Shown: piece after piece, positions 1 to 6,124 of the stretch | How the letters are laid out: each line of letters starts with the position of its first letter | Numbering within the stretch: the first letter of the stretch is position 1 | Assembly (NCBI GenBank): GCA_903840375.1 | Contig: CAIMFR010000053.1 | Location: 1 to 11,871 of the forward strand | DNA from: Candidatus Adlerbacteria bacterium | Lineage (GTDB): Bacteria; Patescibacteriota; Minisyncoccia; Phycocordibacterales; SBAW01 | Reading direction: 5' to 3' | DNA length: 11,871 nt | Notes under the pieces: generated by a model | Database searches by the model: none | Told to the model about the DNA's origin: nothing | What the model saw: only the letters and a program-made list of their open reading frames with translations | Translations under genes and position numbers: made by a program

Positions 1-684
1 AATGCGCGGCTCGTCATCGATCTGAATCTCGTGGTTGATGTTGATGCGCTCGAAAAAGAAACACGCGCCGGCAATACTCCGGTATTCCTCGCTACCAAAG
101 AAAAAGTGCTCGCGTTGGTGATGGTTGCCGACACGCTGAAAGAAAACGCGAAGGAAGCGGTTGCCCGACTGCATTCGCTCGGCATCACCGTCGTGATGTT
201 GACCGGCGATGACAAGAACACTGCCGCATACATCGCACAGCAAGTCGGCATCGACGAAGTGGTTGCGGAAGTTATGCCGGAAGACAAACTCAATACGGTA
301 AAAAAATATCAGAAACAAGGACGGATAGTCGCGATGGCTGGCGATGGTGTCAACGATGCTCCGGCGCTCGCACAAGCGGATGTCGGCATAGCGATGTCGA
401 CCGGCACGGATGTTGCGATAGAGACCGCTGGCATCACTCTGCTCAACGGCGACATCTCCAAGCTGGTTAAGGCTATATCCCTGTCGAAAATAACGATGCA
501 CGGCATCAAGCAAAACTTGTTCTGGGCATTCATCTACAACATTGTCGGCATTCCCCTCGCAGGCGGCTTGTTCTATCCGATATTCGGGTGGCTGCTCAAC
601 CCTGCATTCGCCGGACTCGCGATGGCATTCTCCAGCGTCTCGGTCGTCAGCAATTCGCTCCGCATAAAAGCTAAATCACTCTAA
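1..684 (+). CDS. copA: Cu+-exporting P1B-type ATPase, C-terminal part (gene runs off the left edge)
   Basis: The frame is open from the first base, so this is the last 227 residues of a gene starting upstream; the GTG at 31 is internal. The fragment covers the end of the ATP-binding domain, the end of the phosphorylation domain and the last two membrane helices. Visible motifs are the MLTGD loop (codons 202-210 encode TGD), the hinge GDGVNDAPALA (about residues 114-124 of the fragment), then a YN pair in the seventh helix (FIYNIVGIP) and MAFSS in the eighth helix. The YN and MxxSS signatures are those known for Cu+ transport in P1B-1 ATPases. The phosphorylated DKTGT and the CPC motif lie outside the window. 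The family pumps Cu+ out of the cytoplasm using ATP. The next gene starts 4 bases after the stop and also carries a metal-binding domain, which supports a copper operon. Confidence 0.96.
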   Translation, partial: NARLVIDLNLVVDVDALEKETRAGNTPVFLATKEKVLALVMVADTLKENAKEAVARLHSLGITVVMLTGDDKNTAAYIAQQVGIDEVVAEVMPEDKLNTVKKYQKQGRIVAMAGDGVNDAPALAQADVGIAMSTGTDVAIETAGITLLNGDISKLVKAISLSKITMHGIKQNLFWAFIYNIVGIPLAGGLFYPIFGWLLNPAFAGLAMAFSSVSVVSNSLRIKAKSL

Positions 685-688
685 CTCT

Positions 689-1717
689 ATGAGTACTCAA
701 AAACTTACTCTGCATATCGCAGGGATGCATTGTCACTCGTGCACGCTCCTCACGGAAACGGAAGCACTGGAAATTCCGTACATCACTCGCGCAAGTTCAG
801 ACCTCACACATAACATGATAGAAGTCGAAGGAGATTTTGCAGGAAGAACGCCGGAAGATGTCTCTGCAGAACTAACTAAAATACTGCAACCGCACGGCTA
901 CACTGTGTCAGTCGAGAAACAAATACACACGGCGAAGAATTGGTCCGACTTCAATGTAGCGATACCGATAGCGCTCGCGTTTGCCGCAGGCTTCGTGCTT
1001 CTGCAAAAACTTGGCTTGATCAATCTTGTCAATGTCGGCACGGTTTCGTACGGCACGGCGTTCGTGATCGGCATCATCGCTTCGCTCTCGTCATGCATGG
1101 CGGTCGTCGGCGGGCTGGTGCTCTCGATGTCGGCGACATTTGCCAGAGAAGGCGAACGAGTCAAGCCACAATTATTGTTCCATGTCGGCCGGCTCATATC
1201 ATTCTTCGTGCTCGGCGGCGTCATCGGGGTGATGGGTTCGGTATTCGCGTTGAATGCTATAGCAACATTCATTCTAAGTCTGTTCATCGCGACGGTGATG
1301 TTCATTCTTGGTATCAACCTGCTCGACATATTCGATTGGTCGAAACGATTGCAGCCGGCTGTGCCGAAGATATTTGCGCGGCACGCACTCGGCGCGTCGA
1401 AGCTTGAGCACACGCTCGCACCGTTTCTGGTCGGCGTTGCAACATTCTTCCTTCCGTGTGGATTCACACAGTCGATGCAAATATACACGCTTTCGACGGG
1501 TAGCTTTGTCACCGGCGCGCTCACGATGGGATCGTTCGCGCTCGGCACATTCCCGATACTGGCGCTGATTAGTTTCAGCTCATTCAGTATCCAAAAACGC
1601 GCGTACTCCGGCATCTTCTTCAAGACAGCCGGTCTCATCGTTATCCTATTCGCGCTCTACAACTTGCTGAATAGTTTGGCGGCGATCGGATTTATTCGAC
1701 CATTATTTAGTTTCTAG
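689..1717 (+). CDS. TauE/SafE-family membrane transporter with N-terminal heavy-metal-associated (HMA) domain
   Basis: A 342-residue protein. Residues 5-76 form an HMA ferredoxin-like domain with the metal site GMHCHSC (Cys15, Cys18). From about residue 89 there are six or seven membrane helices (roughly 89-108, 118-146, 164-186, 192-213, 243-266, 271-297, 308-332). Two cysteine sites stand out: SSCMAVVGG (Cys136) and FLPCGFTQ (Cys257). This pair, each in a symmetrical half, is typical of the SafE/UreH-like branch (COG2836) related to CcdA/DsbD. In other bacteria such genes sit beside CopA or cytochrome oxidase assembly genes. The inferred role is moving or handling copper at the membrane, with the HMA domain delivering it. 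The start is the ATG 4 bases after the ATPase stop; no Shine-Dalgarno is visible, so translation may be coupled. Substrate and direction are inferred. Confidence 0.9.
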   Translation: MSTQKLTLHIAGMHCHSCTLLTETEALEIPYITRASSDLTHNMIEVEGDFAGRTPEDVSAELTKILQPHGYTVSVEKQIHTAKNWSDFNVAIPIALAFAAGFVLLQKLGLINLVNVGTVSYGTAFVIGIIASLSSCMAVVGGLVLSMSATFAREGERVKPQLLFHVGRLISFFVLGGVIGVMGSVFALNAIATFILSLFIATVMFILGINLLDIFDWSKRLQPAVPKIFARHALGASKLEHTLAPFLVGVATFFLPCGFTQSMQIYTLSTGSFVTGALTMGSFALGTFPILALISFSSFSIQKRAYSGIFFKTAGLIVILFALYNLLNSLAAIGFIRPLFSF

Positions 1718-1732
1718 TCACCCGATACATAT

Positions 1733-2122
1733 ATGAAATCAACTTCATCAGCAATTATTATCGCTGCTGTGATACTAGGCGGAGCTCTGATGTTTTCTTC
1801 CGGAGGTTCATCTCAAACCGGCGGCTCGGCACAGGCAAGCAATGTGAGCATCGTCAATGGAAAACAAATCGTTGAAGTGTCGGTGAAGGGCGGCTATCAT
1901 CCGCAAAGAAGTGTCGCGAAATCCGGTATTCCTACAATTCTGCGCTTCACCACTAATGGCACATATGATTGTTCGTCGTCAATTCGTATCCCCAGTCTCG
2001 GCATTGGCAGATCTCTTCCTGCGTCAGGTTCAACCGACATCGACTTGGGAAGTCCGCAGACGGGAACGCTGCAAGGCACATGCGGAATGGGGATGTATTC
2101 CTTCGAGGTAGATTTTACGTAG
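1733..2122 (+). CDS. Membrane-anchored cupredoxin (plastocyanin-like) domain protein
   Basis: A 129-residue protein with a hydrophobic N-terminal segment (about residues 6-22) that should act as a signal anchor, followed by a Ser/Gly-rich linker and one beta-rich domain. The domain begins with VSVKGGYHP (His56 in a GGYxP motif), contains a DCSSS site (Cys80) and ends with TCGMGMYSF (Cys107, Met109, Met111). This pattern of GGY.P, a central Cys and a final CGMGM belongs to the EfeO-type/COG4633 cupredoxin-like family. It differs from classical plastocyanin, where the ligands are His-Cys-His-Met. The likely role is binding copper outside the membrane, next to the ATPase and SafE-type protein. 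It lies 15 bases after the upstream stop with no Shine-Dalgarno, probably in the same transcript. The exact copper ligands are my inference from conserved positions. Confidence 0.85.
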   Translation: MKSTSSAIIIAAVILGGALMFSSGGSSQTGGSAQASNVSIVNGKQIVEVSVKGGYHPQRSVAKSGIPTILRFTTNGTYDCSSSIRIPSLGIGRSLPASGSTDIDLGSPQTGTLQGTCGMGMYSFEVDFT

Positions 2123-2188
2123 GTAAGGAGAAGAACGCCGTTATTATATGCCGACGAAAGTATGGTGTAATAGGTAGCGTCTTTTCAT

Positions 2189-2860
2189 ATGGATAAAAAG
2201 AATCGGAAGAAAGTTTTGTTCATTACTTGTGTTGGGATCAGTATTTTACTGCTTCTACTTTCGCTACTGCTGCTGGTTCAGCCGACGGCGAGGGTATCGC
2301 ATCAGTCGGGAGCACAGCGGCCGGCGTCGGACATAGTTCAAGCACTGGCTATGCAAGTCGCCACCACTTCACCGCAAACAGACGCGCAAATTTCCACGGA
2401 CGCGTACACAGTAATAAAAGTGATCGACGGCGATACAATAAAAATTGATCTCAACGGCACTGTGGAAACTATTCGGCTCATCGGCATCAATTCGCCGGAG
2501 ACGGTTGATCCGCGGAAGCCTGTGGAGTGTTTCGGCAAGGAGGCATCGGACATGGCAAAGCAGTTGCTGACCGGCAGAAAAGTTCGCATAGAAAAGGATT
2601 CTTCGCAGGGTGACTTGGATAAATACGGGCGGACGTTGGCATACGTGTATCGCGACGACGGTCTATTCATCGATGCATACATGGTCGCAAATGGATACGC
2701 GTACGAATACACATACGATGCTCCGTATCGCTACCAATCTTTGTTCAAGCAAGATCAAGCAAATGCCAAAGCCGCGCAAAAAGGTCTGTGGAAGCCGGGC
2801 GTGTGCATGATGTTTTCAAAAAGAATGAATGTGCACATCGCAATACGAATAGATAAGTAA
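2189..2860 (+). CDS. Membrane-anchored thermonuclease (staphylococcal nuclease-like)
   Basis: A 223-residue protein: a basic N-terminus, one membrane helix (about 8-30), a linker to about 70, then an SNase/OB-fold domain (about 72-207). Active-site residues can be placed against staphylococcal nuclease: Asp80 and Asp82 in VIDGDT (Asp19, Asp21), Arg96 in IRLIG (Arg35), Glu104 in NSPET (Glu43) and Arg148 in DKYGRTLAY (Arg87). The calcium-binding Asp40-Thr41 pair is Asn101-Ser102 here; Asn at this place is seen in many bacterial homologues. The family cuts DNA and RNA using Ca2+; with a membrane anchor it should act outside the cell, perhaps on environmental DNA for nucleotide scavenging (inference). 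The tail after GLWKPGVC is basic and unlike the domain; a one-base shift in the A-run near 2818 would replace it, so a frameshift there is possible. A terminator follows. Confidence 0.93.
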   Translation: MDKKNRKKVLFITCVGISILLLLLSLLLLVQPTARVSHQSGAQRPASDIVQALAMQVATTSPQTDAQISTDAYTVIKVIDGDTIKIDLNGTVETIRLIGINSPETVDPRKPVECFGKEASDMAKQLLTGRKVRIEKDSSQGDLDKYGRTLAYVYRDDGLFIDAYMVANGYAYEYTYDAPYRYQSLFKQDQANAKAAQKGLWKPGVCMMFSKRMNVHIAIRIDK

Positions 2861-2882
2861 GTTTTACTTTTGTAGAGTAGTA

Positions 2883-2911
2883 ATCCAACCGCAATAGGTG
2901 GGATTTTTCTT
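2883..2911 (+). terminator. Rho-independent terminator after the thermonuclease gene
   Basis: Bases 2883-2890 pair with 2897-2904 (seven of eight pairs, one A-G mismatch) around a six-base loop. The hairpin is followed directly by a T-rich run (TTTTCTT). It lies 22 bases after the nuclease stop codon and should end the copper/nuclease transcript. Confidence 0.65.
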
Positions 2912-2923
2912 ACACGGCTGTCG

Positions 2924-3009
2924 CTTCCCGGTAAAAAATTGCGCAACTATCTTTGGCTATGTACATGGTGACAAAAGCGACTTACGGCAATACTATCAAA
3001 ATTCATCCC
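2924..3009 (+). pseudogene. Decayed partial copy of the thermonuclease gene
   Basis: This stretch aligns without gaps to 2367-2452 inside the thermonuclease gene, at a constant offset of 557 bases. By hand count 57 of 86 bases are identical; the core (2968-3009 against 2411-2452) has 31 of 42. In the nuclease frame the copy reads AQLSLAMYMVTKATYGNTIKIH against AQISTDAYTVIKVIDGDTIKID in pieces: the A-Q, Y-V-K and G-T-I-K-I positions are kept, but both catalytic aspartates are replaced by Tyr and Asn. A TAA lies in frame at 2933-2935. Similarity stops before 2924; after 3009 only short gapped matches remain. I read it as the relic of a tandem duplicate whose rest was lost or overwritten by the next gene. 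It fills most of the 204-base gap 2861-3064, in which I see no functional gene. Confidence 0.6.
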
Positions 3010-3064
3010 GCCCCATTGTTTCCTTTTTATTATTCGATAGGTCATTTACTAAATTCAGATCACC

Positions 3065-4489
3065 ATGCGGAAAATATCCGGAGTTATAGTCGCTATTCTA
3101 TGTATTGGTATTCCAGTCACCCGTGTATCTGCTGCAGATTCAGTTCTGGTGATCACAAAGATAAGTGCAGTTAAGACGTTTGCTATTGCCGACGGAACTT
3201 TTACGAATGGATGGAAGTTGGTATTTGACATGACCGTCCCCACAAACGAATCAGTCTTGCAACTAAAATTTGCCGATTGGACCGATGGAACGAGCACCCT
3301 CACGGCAGGCGGCAACATGCAGTTTTATGCTGCACAAGCATTAAATGCTCCTGACGAAAATCATGCTCTCGCGATAGGCTACACAAGTACATATAGCGGA
3401 GCGATGCTCCTAGATCCAAACAAAGATCTGGACAGTTCACAGGATGGTAGGCAGATTGAAGTAATCGTTGAGATGCGAGTTCCGGAGGGTTCTTCGGGTG
3501 GTTCGTATTCGACACTCTATGGAGTACAGTCGAACCAGGACACAGTCGCACCCGCGATACCCATCATTACAACGTCGGCAAAGGCAGTGAACACAAATGC
3601 GATTCACATTGCAGGGACAGCGGAAGCCGGTGCGGTTATCACCATCGCCGATGGTGCTGATATCGCGACGAGCACGGCAGATGTGGATGGCAATTATGAC
3701 ATTGCCGTTACTTTGAACCAAAATGCTGTTAACGATCTTAGCGTCACCTCAACAGATGCGTGGGGCAATGTAAGTTCGCCTGCAACTGTAACTATCATTC
3801 ACGACAACATTCGACCGGTCATTACTGTCACGACATCCGCCAGTCTCACCATTCCGACCGATCAGGATATTACGATCTATGCCTCGGCAAACGAGGGTTC
3901 TTTGAATATGACATCTTGCACTCTTAGTGGGAATGCCATTTGTCGATTCAGTGCGATTGATTCCGCAGGCAATAGGGTAGTCAAAGAGGTCGAGGTAACT
4001 AATATAACTAAGACCATCCTGGTCATGCCGGTCATGGCGCTAAACGGGGGCACTGTAATAAATGTTGGGGTTGGCGATTATAGAGATCTCGGGGTCTCTC
4101 TCAACGAGCCTGCGACTGTAAGTGCTACATATTTTAATAAATATATAGCGGGTACATATACCGTTACCTACACGGCGATTGATACTGCCGGAAATCAGGC
4201 TGTGCCGATCACTCGGACAGTCAATGTGCTCAAATGTAATCAAACCATAGACTTCGGTCCGCTAGACGATAAACAGTATGGAGATCCCGACTTTGCTGTG
4301 TATTCGATCCCGAGCTCACGGTTGGATACAAACTTTACTGCCACTGGCGATTGTACTGTCGACGGTGGTATTGAGATCGCCAACGTGCATATGACCGGAG
4401 TCGGGAGCTGTACTATCACGGTGCATCAGGCGGGAAATTATATCTACAACGCCGCACCGGATGTTAGTCAGACGTTTAACATTCTATGA
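3065..4489 (+). CDS. Secreted multi-domain bacterial Ig-like surface protein with C-terminal MBG-like domain
   Basis: A 474-residue protein with a Sec signal peptide (hydrophobic 4-18, likely cleavage after VSA, residues 21-23). Residues 25-158 are a beta-rich region resembling cohesin-like or extracellular domains (not recognised with certainty). Residues 163-246 form a bacterial Ig domain of the type with GTAEAGAVITIADG and DAWGNVSSPATVTI. Residues 248-318 look like a second Ig-like unit ending in DSAGN. Residues 319-388 resemble DUF5011 (AGTYTVTYTAIDTAGN). Residues 390-474 match the MBG-like pattern (QTIDFGPLDDKQYGDPDF ... GSCTITVHQAGNYIYNAAP). No sortase signal or C-terminal anchor is seen. 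Such modules serve as spacers or adhesive stalks on cell-surface proteins; a ligand cannot be named. The stop overlaps the next gene's ATG (ATGA), implying translational coupling and a shared role. No convincing promoter or Shine-Dalgarno was found upstream. Confidence 0.85.
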   Translation: MRKISGVIVAILCIGIPVTRVSAADSVLVITKISAVKTFAIADGTFTNGWKLVFDMTVPTNESVLQLKFADWTDGTSTLTAGGNMQFYAAQALNAPDENHALAIGYTSTYSGAMLLDPNKDLDSSQDGRQIEVIVEMRVPEGSSGGSYSTLYGVQSNQDTVAPAIPIITTSAKAVNTNAIHIAGTAEAGAVITIADGADIATSTADVDGNYDIAVTLNQNAVNDLSVTSTDAWGNVSSPATVTIIHDNIRPVITVTTSASLTIPTDQDITIYASANEGSLNMTSCTLSGNAICRFSAIDSAGNRVVKEVEVTNITKTILVMPVMALNGGTVINVGVGDYRDLGVSLNEPATVSATYFNKYIAGTYTVTYTAIDTAGNQAVPITRTVNVLKCNQTIDFGPLDDKQYGDPDFAVYSIPSSRLDTNFTATGDCTVDGGIEIANVHMTGVGSCTITVHQAGNYIYNAAPDVSQTFNIL

Positions 4490-5742
4490 ACACCGATATG
4501 AAAATCACAACGTATGTTTCTGCTGTTCTGATTTCGATGCTCATGGTTGGCAATGTCGCTCTGGCTTCGGAGGTGACTGGAACGTTGTCAAATCTTGGTG
4601 GGGGAGTTGAGGGAGTTGTAATCTCATATCCTGTTGTGAGTCTTGCTCCCGGCACATACAGCTCCAAACAAAGTGTCGCTCTTACAGCTTCGAATGCGTC
4701 GAGCATTCACTACACTACAAACGGCACGACTCCTACGTGTTCAGCTGGTTCGGTGTATGAAAATCCTATAGTGATAAGTTTGTCACAGAATGTGCGCGCA
4801 GTCTCCTGTTATCCAGGTGATGTGAGTTCCGGCGTATCCTCTTTTGCGTACACGCTGTCGCTGATCGATGGCAATGGTGCAAATGTTGTCCCGAGTTCTG
4901 CGACTGTCGGCGAAGCAAGCCTGCCGACCGGAGCAACTCGTATCATGCTTACCGATAGCACCGTGCTGGATCTTTCAAACTCTACTTCGTCGCAGCAGAC
5001 GACCGATGCGACGGTAGGAGGACATGCGGTGGAATTGACGCAATCGGTCATGTTGTATTCTGGTGTTAGCGGTCAGCCGATCGTATTGGCCAACTCAAGT
5101 CTGGGGAATGTCACTGCGAGTATCCCGGACGGAACTAAGATCCAAAGTCCTGACGGGTGGGACGGTAAGATAATGCCGCCGATCGCCGGCACTTCGATCG
5201 GTGGAAATGCTCCAGCCGGATTTAGCGTTGGCAACACTGCTGTTTCTATTGGTTCTCCGGACGTAACGTTGATATTTAATAATCCTGTTGCGATAACGCT
5301 CGCAGGCATCGTGGGTGTTTTTGGATATCGGCCGTCCGGTTCGAATACGTGGATACAAATTACCAACGCCTGCGATGGAAATTACGATGCACCAAGAGCT
5401 CCTGTTTTCCCGGGCGAATGTGCGATCTCAAATGGTATCGATACTAAGATAGTGACGTACCACTTCACAACATTCGGTTCGCTTGTGGTGATACCCGCGG
5501 CAACAATTCCTGCTAGCTCCGGTGGGGGCGGAGGCGCATCGGTCGTTGGTTCTGTCGGTACGTTCAATGCCCCGGTTATATCTACCGTTACAGCGACATC
5601 ATCCGCAGCAATCACGGCGACAACCACAGTATCGACCACGACTGTAGGTGTGCAAGGCCAGGTCCTCGGTGCGGCCGCGTACAACTTCACAAAGAATTTG
5701 AACATCGGTTCGCGCGGTGCTGATGTCACAGCCCTGCAGTAA
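4486..5742 (+). CDS. Secreted CHB_HEX / peptidoglycan-binding protein, cut short by an in-frame TAA
   Basis: The open part encodes 418 residues. There is a signal peptide (cleavage probably after ALA, residue 27); ATG 4498 is an alternative start giving a more typical signal peptide. Residues 47-123 match the chitobiase/beta-hexosaminidase C-terminal-type domain (APGTYSSKQSVALT, IHYTTNGTTPTC, VRAVSCYPG). A beta-rich middle region (about 130-340) ends in TYHFTTFGSLVVI, followed by a Gly-rich stretch (SSGGGGGAS) and a Thr/Ser-rich linker. At residue 404 a peptidoglycan-binding domain (PG_binding_1) begins with LNIGSRGADVTALQ and is broken by TAA at 5740-5742. The same frame continues the domain to 6054, so the intact protein would be about 522 residues. 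The gene overlaps its upstream neighbour by four bases. The inferred role is a wall-associated surface protein working with the Ig-like protein. Confidence 0.85.
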   Translation: MNTDMKITTYVSAVLISMLMVGNVALASEVTGTLSNLGGGVEGVVISYPVVSLAPGTYSSKQSVALTASNASSIHYTTNGTTPTCSAGSVYENPIVISLSQNVRAVSCYPGDVSSGVSSFAYTLSLIDGNGANVVPSSATVGEASLPTGATRIMLTDSTVLDLSNSTSSQQTTDATVGGHAVELTQSVMLYSGVSGQPIVLANSSLGNVTASIPDGTKIQSPDGWDGKIMPPIAGTSIGGNAPAGFSVGNTAVSIGSPDVTLIFNNPVAITLAGIVGVFGYRPSGSNTWIQITNACDGNYDAPRAPVFPGECAISNGIDTKIVTYHFTTFGSLVVIPAATIPASSGGGGGASVVGSVGTFNAPVISTVTATSSAAITATTTVSTTTVGVQGQVLGAAAYNFTKNLNIGSRGADVTALQ

Positions 5743-6054
5743 TTTCTCATCGACGCAAAGTTCTTCACCGGCACGGCTACCGAATACTTCGGCTCATTGA
5801 CGAAGTCGGCAGTTATGAAGTTTCAAAAAGCGAACGGCATCGCACAGGTCGGCACTGTCGGTCCGGCGACTCGCGCAGCGCTCAACAAGGGGACAATTGC
5901 TACCGCACCTGAATCAGCATTAGGAGCTGCGGTTGTGTCGTCAACGTCTACGCTCACTGCTTCACAGGCACAGTCCATCATCGGACTCTTGCTGGCATTC
6001 GGAGCGGATCAGTCTGTAATAAACAACGTCAAGTCTTCGCTTGGCGTCAAATAA
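5743..6054 (+). pseudogene. Remainder of the peptidoglycan-binding protein, downstream of the nonsense codon
   Basis: In the same frame as the preceding gene, the sequence after the TAA reads FLIDAKFFTG, then YFGSLTKSAVMKFQKANGI and GTVGPATRAALNKG. These are the second and third helices and the terminal motif of a PG_binding_1 domain. The usual family text at the break is LQQFL, so the stop stands where a Gln is expected; CAA to TAA is a single transition. After the domain (about 5743-5889) comes an Ala/Ser-rich tail with TLTASQAQSIIGLLLAFGADQSVI. A TTG at 5797 is the nearest alternative start, but it lies mid-domain and has no ribosome binding site, so independent translation is unlikely. 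The conservation of the downstream half suggests a recent mutation, a strain variant or an assembly error rather than old decay. Confidence 0.8.
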
Positions 6055-6076
6055 AAATAGGTTCGGTTTGAGTTCA

Positions 6077-6104
6077 TAAAAGTGCCCGTCAAATGGGTGT
6101 TTTT
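6077..6104 (+). terminator. Possible terminator between the surface-protein genes and the CAP gene
   Basis: About 25 bases after the stop at 6054, an A-run with GTGCCC (about 6078-6087) can pair with GGGTG plus a T-run (6095-6104) over a seven-base loop. Three of the ten pairs are consecutive G-U wobbles, so the stem is weak apart from its three G-C pairs. The T-run (6100-6104) is where a terminator needs it. The next promoter begins immediately after. Confidence 0.35.
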
Positions 6105-6110
6105 GTGCTG

Positions 6111-6116
6111 TATACT
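6111..6116 (+). promoter_or_regulatory. -10 box of the CAP gene, with a probably leaderless start
   Basis: TATACT matches five of six bases of the bacterial -10 consensus. Transcription would begin about 7 bases downstream, at 6123-6125, and the ATG of the CAP gene is at 6125, so the mRNA would have almost no leader. The best -35 with a 17-base spacer (GTCAAA, 6088-6093) is poor. Confidence 0.45.
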
Positions 6117-6124
6117 TGACAGGT

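Noticed and set aside
898..1638. Long minus-strand open frame (246 codons) opposite the SafE-type gene
   Set aside because: It lies entirely antisense to a clearly conserved membrane-protein gene, has no motif or ribosome binding site, and has the composition expected of a shadow frame.
2805..2860. Frameshift at the end of the thermonuclease gene
   Set aside because: A shift in the A-run near 2818 gives an alternative tail with a Cys and ends at an overlapping stop, but I recognise neither tail, so there is no basis to prefer it.
3028..3050. TATTAT and TTTACT as -10 boxes for the Ig-protein gene
   Set aside because: Neither has a -35-like hexamer or a TGn extension at proper spacing in this AT-rich stretch.
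5740..5742. Genetic-code reassignment of TAA to glutamine
   Set aside because: Several other genes here end properly at TAA (684, 2860, 8451, 9097, 10616) with family-typical C-termini, so TAA acts as a stop.
6116..6124. TTG at 6116 as the CAP start, and TTGACA at 6116-6121 as a -35 box
   Set aside because: The TTG overlaps the TATACT box, and no -10-like hexamer lies 17 bases after TTGACA.
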